From positions 1 through 64,000 of the forward strand of contig JAKZAN010000157.1 in assembly GCA_023053545.1 (NCBI GenBank): 64,000 nucleotides of DNA. Direction: 5' to 3'. The notes beneath the pieces are model-generated. The model did no database searches and was not told where the DNA came from. It saw only the letters and a program-made list of their open reading frames with translations. The DNA is from Lepidurus packardi (taxonomy: Eukaryota; Arthropoda; Branchiopoda; Notostraca; Triopsidae). Each line of letters opens with the position of its first letter. Position 1 is the stretch's first letter. This document shows, piece by piece, positions 12,900 through 27,100 of this stretch. A program made the translations under genes and the position numbers.

Positions 12900-15800
12900 A
12901 AGGAATTAATTCAGTAAGAAAGGAATTCAGTCAATCCTAAAGAATTAATTCAGTCCGTAAGGAAATAATTCAGTCCGTAAGGATTTAATTCAGTCCGTAA
13001 GGTATTAATTCAGTCCGTAAGGAATTCATTCAGTCCGTAAGGAATTAATTCAATCCGTAACTAATAACTTCAGTACGTAAGGAATTAATTCAGTCCGTAA
13101 GGAATTATTTCAGTAAGAATGGAATTCAATCAAGCCTAAAGAATTAATTCAGTCCGTAAGGAAATAATTCAGTCCGTAAGGAATTAATTCAGTAAGAATG
13201 GAATTCAATCAATCCTAAAGAATTAATTCAGTCCGTAAGGAATTAATTCAGTCCGTAAGGAATTAATTAAGTCCGTAAGGAATTAATTCAGTCCGTAAGG
13301 AATTAATTCAGTCCGTAATGAATTAATTCAGTCCATAATGAATTAATTCAGTCCGTAAGGAATTAGTTTAGTCCGTAAGGAATTAATTAAGTACGTATGG
13401 AATTAATTAAGTCCGTAAGGAATTAATTAAGTCCGTAAGGAATTAATTCAGTCCGTAAGGATTTAATCCAGTCCGTAAGGAATTAATTAAGTCCGTAAGG
13501 AATTAATTAAGTCCGTAAGGAATTAATTCAGTCCGTAAGGATTTAATCCAGTCCGTAAGGAATTAATTCAGTCCGTAAGGAATTAATTCAGTCCGTAAGG
13601 AATTAATTCACTCCGTAATGAATTAATTCAGTCCATAATGAATTAATTCAGTCCGTAAGTAATTAATTTAGTCTGTAAGGAATTAATTAAGTACGTATGG
13701 AATTAATTAAGTCCGTAAGGAATTAATTAAGTCCGTAAGGAATTAATTCAGTCCGTAAGGATTTAATTCAGTCCGTAAGGTATTAATTCAGTCCGTAAGG
13801 AATTAATTCAGTCCGTAAGGAATTAATTCAGTCCGTAAGGAAATAATTAAGTCCGTAAGGAATTAATTCAGTCCGTAAGGAATTAATTCAGTAAGAAAGG
13901 AATTCAGTCAATCCTAAAGAATTAATTCAGTCCGTAAGGAAATAATTCAGTCCGTAAGGAATTAATTCAGTCCGTAAGGAATTAATTCAGTCCGTAAGGA
14001 ATTAATTATGTCCGTAAGGAATTAATTCAGTCCGTAAGTAGTTAATAAAATCCGTACGGAATTAATTCAGACCGTAAGGAATTAATTAAGTACGTAAGGA
14101 ATTAATTAAGTCCGTAAGGAATTAATTCAGTCCGTAAGGAATTAATTCAGTAAGAAAGGAATTCAGTCAATCCTAAAGAATTAATTCAGTCCGTAAGGAA
14201 ATAATTCAGTCCGTAAGGATTTAATTCAGTCCGTAAGGTATTAATTCAGTCCGTAAGGAATTCATTCAGTCCGTAAGGAATTAATTCAATCCGTAACTAA
14301 TAACTTCAGTACGTAAGGAATTAATTCAGTCCGTAAGGAATTATTTCAGTAAGAATGGAATTCAATCAAGCCTAAAGAATTAATTCAGTCCGTAAGGAAA
14401 TAATTCAGTCCGTAAGGAATTAATTCAGTAAGAATGGAATTCAATCAATCCTAAAGAATTAATTCAGTCCGTAAGGAATTAATTCAGTCCGTAAGGAATT
14501 AATTAAGTCCGTAAGGAATTAATTCAGTCCGTAAGGAATTAATTCAGTCCGTAATGAATTAATTCAGTCCATAATGAATTAATTCAGTCCGTAAGGAATT
14601 AGTTTAGTCCGTAAGGAATTAATTAAGTACGTATGGAATTAATTAAGTCCGTAAGGAATTAATTAAGTCCGTAAGGAATTAATTCAGTCCGTAAGGATTT
14701 AATCCAGTCCGTAAGGAATTAATTAAGTCCGTAAGGAATTAATTAAGTCCGTAAGGAATTAATTCAGTCCGTAAGGATTTAATCCAGTCCGTAAGGAATT
14801 AATTCAGTCCGTAAGGAATTAATTCAGTCCGTAAGGAATTAATTCACTCCGTAATGAATTAATTCAGTCCATAATGAATTAATTCAGTCCGTAAGTAATT
14901 AATTTAGTCTGTAAGGAATTAATTAAGTACGTATGGAATTAATTAAGTCCGTAAGGAATTAATTAAGTCCGTAAGGAATTAATTCAGTCCGTAAGGATTT
15001 AATTCAGTCCGTAAGGTATTAATTCAGTCCGTAAGGAATTAATTCAGTCCGTAAGGAATTAATTCAGTCCGTAAGGAAATAATTAAGTCCGTAAGGAATT
15101 AATTCAGTCCGTAAGGAATTAATTCAGTAAGAAAGGAATTCAGTCAATCCTAAAGAATTAATTCAGTCCGTAAGGAAATAATTCAGTCCGTAAGGAATTA
15201 ATTCAGTCCGTAAGGAATTAATTCAGTCCGTAAGGAATTAATTATGTCCGTAAGGAATTAATTCAGTCCGTAAGTAGTTAATAAAATCCGTACGGAATTA
15301 ATTCAGACCGTAAGGAATTAATTAAGTACGTAAGGAATTAATTAAGTCCGTAAGGAATTCATTCAGTCCGTAAGGAATTAATTCAATCCGTAACTAATAA
15401 CTTCAGTACGTAAGGAATTAATTCAGTCCGTAAGGAATTATTTCAGTAAGAATGGAATTCAATCAAGCCTAAAGAATTAATTCAGTCCGTAAGGAAATAA
15501 TTCAGTCCGTAAGGAATTAATTCAGTAAGAATGGAATTCAATCAATCCTAAAGAATTAATTCAGTCCGTAAGGAATTAATTCAGTCCGTAAGGAATTAAT
15601 TAAGTCCGTAAGGAATTAATTCAGTCCGTAAGGAATTAATTCAGTCCGTAATGAATTAATTCAGTCCATAATGAATTAATTCAGTCCGTAAGGAATTAGT
15701 TTAGTCCGTAAGGAATTAATTAAGTACGTATGGAATTAATTAAGTCCGTAAGGAATTAATTAAGTCCGTAAGGAATTAATTCAGTCCGTAAGGATTTAAT

Positions 15801-16400
15801 CCAGTCCGTAAGGAATTAATTAAGTCCGTAAGGAATTAATTAAGTCCGTAAGGAATTAATTCAGTCCGTAAGGATTTAATCCAGTCCGTAAGGAATTAAT
15901 TCAGTCCGTAAGGAATTAATTCAGTCCGTAAGGAATTAATTCACTCCGTAATGAATTAATTCAGTCCATAATGAATTAATTCAGTCCGTAAGTAATTAAT
16001 TTAGTCTGTAAGGAATTAATTAAGTACGTATGGAATTAATTAAGTCCGTAAGGAATTAATTAAGTCCGTAAGGAATTAATTCAGTCCGTAAGGATTTAAT
16101 TCAGTCCGTAAGGTATTAATTCAGTCCGTAAGGAAATAATTAAGTCCGTAAGGAATTAATTCAGTCCGTAAGGAATTAATTCAGTAAGAAAGGAATTCAG
16201 TCAATCCTAAAGAATTAATTCAGTCCGTAAGGAAATAATTCAGTCCGTAAGGAATTAATTCAGTCCGTAAGGAATTAATTCAGTCCGTAAGGAATTAATT
16301 ATGTCCGTAAGGAATTAATTCAGTCCGTAAGTAGTTAATAAAATCCGTACGGAATTAATTCAGACCGTAAGGAATTAATTAAGTACGTAAGGAATTAATT
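12900..16400. repeat. 1,236-bp higher-order repeat, about 2.8 copies
   Basis: The composite variant 'caagcctaaag' lies at 13,131, 14,367 and 15,464 (steps of 1,236 and 1,097). 'gtttagtccg' lies at 13,366, 14,602 and 15,699 with the same steps. A second composite variant, 'cagtcaatcc', lies at 12,928, 13,905, 14,164, 15,141 and 16,198. The last copy is shortened by an internal deletion and again by two monomers near 16,130. Lengths fit 62 monomers minus 4 bp and 55 monomers minus 3 bp. Here the older 'agaatggaattc' blocks sit beside the 'agaaaggaattc' form that dominates the rest of the window. Confidence 0.82.
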
Positions 16401-19400
16401 AAGTCCGTAAGTAATTAATTCAGTCCGTAAGGAATTAATTCTGTCCGTAAGGAATTAATTCAGTCAGTAAGGAATTATTTCAGTCCGTAAGGAATTAATT
16501 CAGTCCGTAAGGAATTAATTCAGTCCGTAAGGAATTAATTCAGTCCGTAAGGAATTAATTCAGTCCGTAAGGAATTAATTCAGTCCGTAAGGAATTAATT
16601 CGGTAAGAAAGGAATTCAATCAATCCTAAAGAATTAATTCAGTCCATAAGGAATTAATTCAGTCCGTAAGGATTTAATTCAGGCCGTAAGGTATTAATTC
16701 AGTCCGTAAGGAATTAATTCAGTCCGTAAGGAATTAATTCAGTCCGTAAGGAATTAATTCAGTCCGTAAGGAATTAATTCAATAAGAAAGGAATTCAATC
16801 AATCCTAAAGAATTAATTCAGTCCGTAAGGAAATAATTCAGTCCGTAAGGAATTAATTCAGTCCGTAAGGAATTAATTCAGTCCGTAATGAATTAATTAA
16901 TTAAGTAAGGAATTAATTCAGTCCGTAAGGAATTATTTCTGTCCGTAAGGATTTAATTCAGTCCGTAAGGTATTAATTCAGTCCGTAAAGAATTAATTCA
17001 GTCCGTAAGTAATTAATAAAATCCGTACGGAATTAATTCAGACCGTGAAGAATTAATTAAGTACGTAAGGAATTAATTAAGTCCGTAAGGAATTAATTCA
17101 GTCCGTAATGAATTAATTCAGTCCGTAAGGAATTAATTCAGTCCGTAAGGAATTAATTCAGTCAGTAAGGAATTAATTCAGTCCGTAAGGTATTAATTCA
17201 GTCCGTAAGAAATTAATTCAGTCCGTAAGGAATAAGTTCAGTACGTAAGGAATTAATTCAGTCCGTATGAAATTAACTCATTCCGTAAGGAATTAATTAA
17301 GGAATTGATTCAGTCCGTAAGGAATTAATTCAGTCCGTATGAAATTAATTCATTCCGTAAGGAATTAATTAAGGAATTGATTCAGTCCGTAAGGAATTAA
17401 TTCAGTCCGTAAAGAATTAATTCAGTGCGTAAGGAATTAATTCAGTCCGTAAGGAATTAATTCTGTCCGTAAGGATTTAATTCAGTCCGTAAGAAATTGG
17501 TTCAGTCCGTAAGAAATTAATTCAGTCCGTAATGGATTAATTAAGTCCGTAATGAGTTAATTCAGTCCGTATGAAATTAATTCAGTAAGAAAGGAATTCA
17601 ATCAATCCTAAAGAATTAATTCAGTCCGTAAGGAAATAATTCAGTCCGTAAGGAATTAATTCAGTCCGTAAGGAATTAATTCAGTCCGTGAGGAATTAAT
17701 TAAGTCCGTAAGGAATTAATTCAGTCCGTAATGAATTAATTCTGTCCGTAAGGAATTAATTCAGTCCGTAACGTATTAATTCAGTCCGTAAGGAATTAAT
17801 TCAGTCCGTAAGGTATTAATTCAGTCCGTTAGGTATTAGTTCAGTCCGTAAGGAATTAATTCAGTCCGTAAGGAATTAATTCAGTCCGTAAGGAATTAAT
17901 TCAGTCAGTAAGGAATTAATTCAGTCCGTAAGGTATTAATTCAGTCCGTAAGAAATTAATTCAGTCCGTAAGGAATTAATTCAGTCCGTAAGGAATAAGT
18001 TCAGTACGTAAGGAATTAATTCAGTCCGTATGAAATTAACTCATTCCGTAAGGAATTAATTAAGGAATTGATTCAGTCCGTAAGGAATTAATTCAGTCCG
18101 TAAAGAATTAATTCAGTGCGTAAGGAATTAATTCAGTCCGTAAGGAATTAATTCTGTCCGTAAGGATTTAATTCAGTCCGTAAGAAATTGATTCAGTCCG
18201 TAAGAAATTAATTCAGTCCGTAAGGAATTATTTCAGTCCGTAATTAATTCATTCATTCCTTACGGAATTAGTTAAGTCCATAATGAATTAATTCAGTCCG
18301 TAAGGAATTAATTCAGACCGTAAAGAATTAATTAAGTCCGTAAGGAATTAATTAAGTCCGTAAAGAATTAATTCCGTTCGTAAGGAATTAATTCAGTCCT
18401 TAAGGAATTAATTCAGTCCGTAAGGAATTAATTCAGTAAGAAAGGAATTCAATCAATCCTAAAGAATTAATTCAGTCCGAAAGAAATAATTCAGTCCGTA
18501 AGGAATTAATTCAGTTCGTAAGGAATTAATTCAGTCCGTTAGGAATTAATTAATTAAGTAAGGAATTAATTCAGTCCGTAAGGAATTATTTCTGTCCGTA
18601 AGGATTTAATTCAGTCCGTAAGGTATTAATTCAGTCCGTAAAGAATTAATTCAGTCCGTAAGTAATTAATAAAATCCGTACGGAAATAATTCAGACCGTG
18701 AAGAATTAATTAAGTACGTAAGGAATTAATTAAGTCCGTAAGGAATTAATTCAGTCCGTAAGGAATTAATTCAGTCCGTAAGGAATTAATTCAGTCCGTA
18801 AGGAATTAATTCAGTCCGTTAGGTATTAGTTCAGTCCGTAAGGAATTAATTCAGTCCGTAAGGAATTAACTCAGTCCGTAATGAATAAGTTCAGTACGTA
18901 TTGGATTAATTAAGTCCGTAATGAATTAATTCAGTCCGTATGAAATTAATTCAGTCCGTAAGGAATTAATTAAGGAATTAATTCAGTCCGTAAGGAATTA
19001 ATTCAGTAAGAAAGGAATTAATACAGTCCGTAAGGAATTAATTCAGTCCGTAAGGAATTAATTCAGTCCGTAAGGAATTAATTCAGTCCGTAAGGAAATA
19101 ATTAAGTCCGTAAGGAATTAATTCAGTCCGTAAGGAATTAATTCAGTAAGAAAGGAATTCAGTCAATCCTAAAGAATTAATTCAGTCCGTAAGGAAATAA
19201 TTCAGTCCGTAAGGAATTAATTCAGTCCGTAAGGAATTAATTCAGTCCGTAAGGAATTAATTATGTCCGTAAGGAATTAATTCAGTCCGTAAGTAGTTAA
19301 TAAAATCCGTACGGAATTAATTCAGACCGTAAGGAATTAATTAAGTACGTAAGGAATTAATTAAGTCCGTAAGGAATTAATTCAGTCCGTAAGGAATTAA

Positions 19401-21620
19401 TTCAGTCCGTAAGGAATTAATTCAGTCAGTAAGGAATTATTTCAGTCCGTAAGGAATTAATTCAGTCCGTAAGGAATTAATTCAGTCCGTAAGGAATTAA
19501 TTCAGTCCGTAAGGAATTAATTCGGTAAGAAAGGAATTCAATCAATCCTAAAGAATTAATTCAGTCCATAAGGAAATAATTCAGTCCGTAAGGAATTAAT
19601 TCAGTCCGTAAGGATTTAATTCAGGCCGTAAGGTATTAATTCAGTCCGTAAGGAATTAATTCAGTCCGTAAGGAATTAATTCAGTCCGTAAGGAATTAAT
19701 TCAGTCCGTAAGGAATTAATTCAATAAGAAAGGAATTCAATCAATCCTAAAGAATTAATTCAGTCCGTAAGGAAATAATTCAGTCCGTAAGGAATTAATT
19801 CAGTCCGTAAGGAATTAATTCAGTCCGTAATGAATTAATTAATTAAGTAAGGAATTAATTCAGTCCGTAAGGAATTATTTCTGTCCGTAAGGATTTAATT
19901 CAGTCCGTAAGGTATTAATTCAGTCCGTAAAGAATTAATTCAGTCCGTAAGTAATTAATAAAATCCGTACGGAATTAATTCAGACCGTGAAGAATTAATT
20001 AAGTACGTAAGGAATTAATTAAGTCCGTAAGGAATTAATTCAGTCCGTAAGGAATTAATTCAGTCCGTAAGGAATTAATTCAGTCAGTAAGGAATTAATT
20101 CAGTCCGTAAGGTATTAATTCAGTCCGTAAGAAATTAATTCAGTCCGTAAGGAATAAGTTCAGTACGTAAGGAATTAATTCAGTCCGTATGAAATTAATT
20201 CATTCCGTAAGGAATTAATTAAGGAATTGATTCAGTCCGTAAGGAATTAATTCAGTCCGTAAAGAATTAATTCAGTGCGTAAGGAATTAATTCAGTCCGT
20301 AAGGAATTAATTCTGTCCGTAAGGATTTAATTCAGTCCGTAAGAAATTGATTCAGTCCGTAAGAAATTAATTCAGTCCGTAATGGATTAATTAAGTCCGT
20401 AATGAGTTAATTCAGTCCGTATGAAATTAATTCAGTAAGAAAGGAATTCAATCAATCCTAAAGAATTAATTCAGTCCGTAAGGAAATAATTCGGTCCGTA
20501 AGGAATTAATTAAGTCCGTAAGGAATTAATTCAGTCCGTGAGGAATTAATTAAGTCCGTAAGGAATTAATTCAGTCCGTAAAGAATTAATTCTGTCCGTA
20601 AGGAATTAATTCAGTCCGTAACGTATTAATTCAGTCCGTAAGGAATTAATTCAGTCCGTAAGGTATTAATTCAGTCCGTTAGGTATTAGTTCAGTCCGTA
20701 AGGAATTAATTCAGTCCGTAAGGAATTAATTCAGTCCGTAAGGAATTAATTCAGTCAGTAAGGAATTAATTCAGTCCGTAAGAAATTAATTCAGTCCGTA
20801 AGGAATTAATTCAGTCCGTAAGGAATAAGTTCAGTACGTAAGGAATTAATTCAGTCCGTATGAAATTAATTCATTCCGTAAGGAATTAATTAAGGAATTG
20901 ATTCAGTCCGTAAGGAATTAATTCAGTCCGTAAAGAATTAATTCAGTGCGTAAGGAATTAATTCTGTCCGTAAGGATTTAATTCAGTCCGTAAGAAATTG
21001 ATTCAGTCCGTAAGAAATTAATTCAGTCCGTAATGGATTAATTAAGTCCGTAATGAGTTAATTCAGTCCGTATGAAATTAATTCAGTAAGAAAGGAATTC
21101 AATCAATCCTAAAGAATTAATTCAGTCCGTAAGGAAATAATTCAGTCCGTAAGGAATTAATTCAGTCCGTAAGGAATTAATTCAGTCCGTGAGGAATTAA
21201 TTAAGTCCGTAAGGAATTAATTCAGTCCGTAAAGAATTAATTCTGTCCGTAAGGAATTAATTCAGTCCGTAACGTATTAATTCAGTCCGTAAGGAATTAA
21301 TTCAGTCCGTAAGGTATTAATTCAGTCCGTTAGGTATTAGTTCAGTCCGTAAGGAATTAATTCAGTCCGTAAGGAATTAATTCAGTCCGTAATGAATAAG
21401 TTCAGTACGTATTGGATTAATTAAGTCCGTAATGAATTAATTCAGTCCGTATGAAATTAATTCAGTCCGTAAGGAATTAATTAAGGAATTAATTCAGTCC
21501 GTAAGGAATTAATTCAGTAAGAAAGGAATTAATACAGTCCGTAAGGAATTAATTCAGTCCGTAAGGAATTAATTCAGTCCGTAAGGAATTAATTCAGTCC
21601 GTAAGGAATTAATTCAGTAA
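16400..21620. repeat. ~2.85-kb higher-order repeat, about 1.8 copies
   Basis: Family markers are 'gtgcgtaagg' (17,425, 18,116, 20,275, 20,946), 'gtaacgtatt', 'gttaggtattag' and 'caggccgtaagg'. Matching pairs lie 2,830-2,942 bp apart, for example 17,425 with 20,275 and 18,116 with 20,946. Downstream the offset drops to 2,511 ('atgaataagttcagtacg' at 18,881 and 21,392), so the second copy lacks about 320 bp that in copy 1 contain the only inverted monomer of this domain (18,258). Within each copy a 670-690 bp sub-repeat is present. The same family reappears at 51.7-55.7 kb. Confidence 0.78.
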
Positions 21621-24100
21621 GAAAGGAATTCAATCAATCCTAAAGAATTAATTCAGTCCGTAAGGAAATAATTCAGTCCGTAAGGAATTAATTCAGTCCG
21701 TAAGGAATTAATTCAGTCCGTAAAGAATTAATTAAGTCCGTAAGGAATTAATTCAGTCCGTAAGTAGTTAATAAAATCCGTACGGAATTAATTCAGACCG
21801 TAAGGAATTAATTAAGTACGTAAGGAATTAATTAAGTCCGTAAGGAATTAATTCAGTCCGTAAGGAATTAATTCAGTCCGTAAGGAATTAATTCAGTCAG
21901 TAAGGAATTATTTCAGTCCGTAAGGAATTAATTCAGTCCGTAAGGAATTAATTCAGTCCGTAAGGATTTAATTCAGCCCGTAAGGTATTAATTCAGTCCG
22001 TAAGGAATTAATTCAGTCCGTAAGGAATTAATTCAGTCCGTAAGGAATTAATTCAGTCCGTAAGGAATTAATTCAGTCCGTAAGGAATTAATTCAGTCCG
22101 TAAGGAATTAATTCGGTAAGAAAGGAATTCAATCAATCCTAAAGAATTAATTCAGTCCATAAGGAAATAATTCAGTCCGTAGGGAATTAATTCAGTCCGT
22201 AAGGAATTAATTCAGTCCGTAAGGAATTAATTAAATCCGTAAGGAATTAATTCAGTCCGTAAGTAATTAATAAAATCCGTACGGAATTAATTCAGACCGT
22301 AAGGAATTACATAAGTACGTAAGGAATTAATTCAGTCCGTAAGGAATTAATTCAGTCAGTAAGGAATTAATTCAGTCCGTAAGGAATTAATTCAGTCCGT
22401 ATGAAATTAATTCAGTCCGTAAGGAATTAATTAAGGAATTAATTCAGTCCCTAAGTAATTAATTCAGTCCGTAAGGAATTATTTCAGTCCGTAATTAATT
22501 AATTCATTCCTTACGGAATTAATGAAGTCCGTAAGGAATTTATTAAGTCCGTAAGGAATTAATTAAGTCCGTAAGGAATTAATTCAGTAAGAAAGGAATT
22601 CAATCAATCCTAAAGAATTAATTCAGTCCGTAAGGAAATAATTAAGTCCGTAAGGAATTAATTCAGTCCGTAAGGAATTAATTCTGTCCGTAAGGATTTA
22701 ATTCAGTCCGTAAGGTATTAATTCAGTCCGTAGTGAATTATTTAAGTCCGTAAGGAATTAATTAAGTCCGTAAGGTATTAATTCAGTCCGAAAGGAATTA
22801 ATGAAGTCCGTAAGGAATTAATTCATTCCGTAAGGAATTATTTCAGTCCGTAATTAATTAATTCATTCCTTACGGAATTAATTAATTCCGTAAGGAATTA
22901 ATTCAGTCCGTAAGGAATTAATTCAGTAAGAAAGGAATTCAATCAATCCTAAAGAATTAATTCAGTCCGTAAGGAATTAATTCAGTCCGTAAGGAACTAA
23001 TTCTGTCCGTAAGGAATTAAATAAATCCGTAAGTAATTAATAAAATCCGTACGGAATTAATTCAGACCGTAAGGAATTACATAAGTACGTAAGGAATTAA
23101 TTCAGTCCGTAAGGAATTAATTCAGTCAGTAAGGAATTAAATCAGTCTGTAAGGAATTAATTCCGTCCGTATGAAATTAATTCAGTCCGTAAGGAATTAA
23201 TTAAGGAATTAATTCAGTCCGTAAGTAATTAATTCAGTCCGCAAGGAATTATTTCAGTCCGTAATTAATTAATTAATTCCTTACGGAATTAATTAAGTCC
23301 GTAAGGAATTAATTCAGTCCGTAAGGAATTAATTCAGTCCGTAAGGAATTAATTCAGTAAGAAAGGAATTCAATCAATCCTAAAGAATTAATTCAGTCCG
23401 TAAGGAAATAATTAAGTCCGTAAGGAATTAATTCAGTCCGTAAGGAATTAATTCTGTCCGTAAGGATTTAATTCAGTCCGTAAGGTATTAATTCAGTCCG
23501 TAGTGAATTAATTAAGTCCGTAAGGAATTAATTAAGTCCGTAAGGTATTAATTCAGTCCGTAAGGAATTAATTCATTCCGTAAGGAATTATTTCAGTCCG
23601 TAATTAATTAATTCATTCCTTACGGAATTAATTAAGTCCGTAATAAATTAATTCAGTCCGTAAGGAATTAATTCAGTAAGAAAGGAATTCAATCAATCCT
23701 AAAGAATTAATTCAGTCCGTAAGGAAATAATTCAGTCCGTAAGGAAATAATTCAGTCCGTAATGAATAAGTTCAGTCCGTAAGGAAATAATTCAGTCCGT
23801 AATGAATAAGTTCAGTACGTATTGGATTAATTAAGTCCGTAATGAATTAATTCAGTCCGTATGAAATTAATTCAGTCCGTAAAGAATTAATTAAGGAATT
23901 AATTCAGTCCTTAAGGAATTAATTCAGTAAGAAAGGAATTAATACAGTCCGTAAGGAATTAATTCAGTAAGAAAGGAATTCAATCAATCCTAAAGAATTA
24001 ATTCAGTCCGTAAGGAATTAATTCAGTCCGTAAGGAATTAATTCAGTCCGTAAGGAATTAATTCAGTCCGTAAGGAATTAATTAAATCCGTACGGAATTA
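21620..24100. repeat. inverted-monomer-rich mosaic, subfamily 3 start
   Basis: Inverted monomers become frequent here (22,509; 22,868; 23,279; 23,618). The marker 'cgtagtgaatt' lies at about 22,731, 23,501 and 24,542, showing HOR steps of 770 and 1,041 bp. Twelve-bp deleted monomers (taattaaggaat) and the 'catacataagtacg'-like variant (gaattacataagtacg) also first become common. Only satellite sequence is seen. Confidence 0.75.
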
Positions 24101-27100
24101 ATTCAGACCGTAAGGAATTACATAAGTACGTAAGGAATTAATTCAGTCCGTAAGGAATTAATTCAGTCAGTAAGGAACTAATTCAGTCTGTAAGGAATTA
24201 ATTCAGTCCGTATGAAATTAATTCAGTCCGTAAGGAATTAATTAAGGAATTAATTCAGTCCGTAAGTAATTAATTCAGTCCGCAAGGAATTATTTCAGTC
24301 CGTAATTAATTAATTAATTCCTTACGGAATTAATTAAGTCCGTAAGGAATTAATTCAGTCCGTAAGGAATTAATTCAGTCCGTAAGGAATTAATTCAGTA
24401 AGAAAGGAACTCAATCAATCCTAAAGAATTAATTCAGTCCGTAAGGAAATAATTAAGTCCGTAAGGAATTAATTCAGTCCGTAAGGAATTAATTCTGTCC
24501 GTAAGGATTTAATTCAGTCTGTAAGGTATTAATTCAGTCCGTAGTGAATTAATTAAGTCCGTAAGGAATTAATTAAGTCCGTAAGGTATTAATTCAGTCC
24601 GAAAGGAATTAATGAAGTCCGTAAGGAATTAATTCATTCCGAAAGGAATTATTTCAGTCCGTAATTAATTAATTCATTCCTTACGGAATTAATTAAGTCC
24701 GTAAAAAATTAATTCAGTCCGTAAGGAATTAATTCAGTAAGAAAGGAATTCAATCAATCCTAAAGAATTAATTCAGTCCGTAAGGAAATAATTCAGTCCG
24801 TAAGGAAATAATTCAGTCCGTAATGAATAAGTTCAGTACGTATTGGATTAATTAAGTCCGTAATGAATTAATTCAGTCCGTATGAAATTAATTCAGTCCG
24901 TAAGGAATTAATTAAGGAATTAATTCAGTCCTTAAGGAATTAATTCAGTAAGAAAGGAATTAATACAGTCCGTAAGGAATTAATTCAGCCTGTAAGGAAT
25001 TAATTCAGTCCGTAAGGAATTAATTCAGTCCGTAAGGAATTAATTCAGTCCGTAAGGAATTAATTCAGTCCGTAAGGAATTAATTCAGTCCGTAAGGAAT
25101 TATTTCAGTCCGTAATTAATTAATTCATTCCTTACGGAATTAGTTAAGTCCATAAGGAATAATTTCAGTCTGTAAGGATTTAATTATGTCGGTAATGAAT
25201 TAATTCAGTCCGCAAGGATTTAATTATGTCGGTAATGAATTAATTCAGTCCGCAAGGAATTAATTCAGTCCGTAAGGAATTAATTCAGTAAGAAAGGAAT
25301 TCAATCAATCCTAAAGAATTAATTCAGTCCGTAAGGAAATAATTAAGTCCGTAAGGAATTAATTCAGTCCGTAAGGGATTAATTCAGTCCGTAAGGAATT
25401 AATTCGGTAAGAAAGGAATTCAATCAATCCTAAAGAATTAATTCAGTCCGTAAGGAAATAATTCAGTCAGTAAGGACATAATTCAGTCCGTAAGGAATTA
25501 ATTCAGTCCGTAAGGAATTAATTCAGTCCGTAAGGAATTAATTCAGTCCGTAAGGAATTAATTCAGTCCGTAAGGATTTTATTCAGTCCGTAAGGTATTA
25601 ATTCAGTCCGTAAGGAATTAATTCAGTCCGTAAGGAATTAATTCAGTCCGTAAGGAATTAATTCAGTCCGTAAGGAATTAATTCAGTCCGTAAGGAATTA
25701 ATTCGGTAAGAAAGGAATTCAATCAATCCTAAAGAATTAATTCAGTCCGTAAGGAAATAATTCAGTCCGTAAGGAATTAATTCAGTCCGTAAGGAATTAA
25801 TTCAGTCCGTAAGGAATTAATTCAGTCCGTATGAAATTAATTCAGTCCGTAAGGAATTAATTAAGGAATTAATTCAGTCCGTAAGTAATTAATTCAGTCC
25901 GTAAGGAATTATTTCAGTCCGTAATTAATTAATTCATTCCTTACGGAATTAATTAAGTCCGTAAGAAATTAATTCTGTCCGAAAGGAATTAATGAAGTCC
26001 GTAAGGAATTAATTCATTCCGTAAGGAATTATTTCAGTCCGTAATTAATTCATTCATTCCTTACGGAATTAATTAAGTCCGTAAGGAATTAATTCAGTCC
26101 GTAAGGAATTAATTCAGTAAGAAAGGAATTCAATCAATCCTAAAGAATTAATTCAGTCCGTAAGGAAATAATTCAGTCCGTAATGAATAAGTTCAGTACG
26201 TATTGGATTAATTAAGTCCGTAATGAATTAATTCAGTCCGTATGAAATTAATTCAGTCCGTAAGGAATTAATTAAGGAATTAATTCAGTCCTTAAGGAAT
26301 TAATTCAGTAAGAAAGGAATTAATACAGTCCGTAAGGAATTAATTCAGTCCGTAAGGAATTAATTCAGTCCGTGAGGAATTAATTCAGTCCGTAAGGAAT
26401 TAATTCAGTCCGTAAGGAATTATTTCAGTCCGTAATTAATTAATTCATTCCTTACGGAATTAGTTAAGTCCATAAGGAATAATTTCAGTCTGTAAGGATT
26501 TAATTATGTCGGTAATGAATTAATTCAGTCCGCAAGGAATTAATTCAGTCCGTAAGGAATTAATTCAGTAAGAAAGGAATTCAATCAATCCTAAAGAATT
26601 AATTCAGTCCGTAAGGAAATAATTAAGTCCGTAAGGAATTAATTCAGTCCGTAAGGAATTAATTCAGTCCGTAAGGAATTAATTCGGTAAGAAAGGAATT
26701 CAATCAATCCTAAAGAATTAATTCAGTCCGTAAGGAAATAATTCAGTCCGTAAGGAATTAATTCAGTCCGTAAGGAATTAATTCAGTCCGTAAGGAATTA
26801 ATTAAGTCCGTAAGGAATTAATTCAGTCCGTAAGTAGTTAATAAAATCCGTACGGAATTAATTCAGACCGTAAGGAATTAATTAAGTACGTAAGGAATTA
26901 ATTAAGTCCGTAAGGAATTAATTCAGTCCGTAAGGAATTAATTCAGTCCGTAATCAATTAATTCAGTCCGTAAGGAATTAATTCAGTCCGTAAGGATTTA
27001 ATTCAGTCCGTAAGGTATTAATTCAGTCCGTAAGGAATTAATTCAGTCCGTAAGGAATTAATTCAGTCCTTAAGGAATTAATTCAGTAAGAAAGGAATTA

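Larger units (their letters stand above)
522..18266 (-). repeat. inverted monomers, sparse left zone (7 copies)
   Basis: Reverse-orientation cores (ccttacgg, the complement of ccgtaagg) start at 528, 1,027, 5,912, 7,827, 10,299, 11,757 and 18,258. All sit in the same context: a truncated direct monomer (cagtccgtaattaatt), then cattcattccttacgg, then 'aattagttaagtcc'. The block from 'cag' to the next 'aag' is exactly 40 bp, so it fills two monomers and keeps the register. The first three pairs are HOR copies of each other (499, 1,915 and 1,458 bp apart), so only about four independent sites exist in the first 22 kb. Confidence 0.88.
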
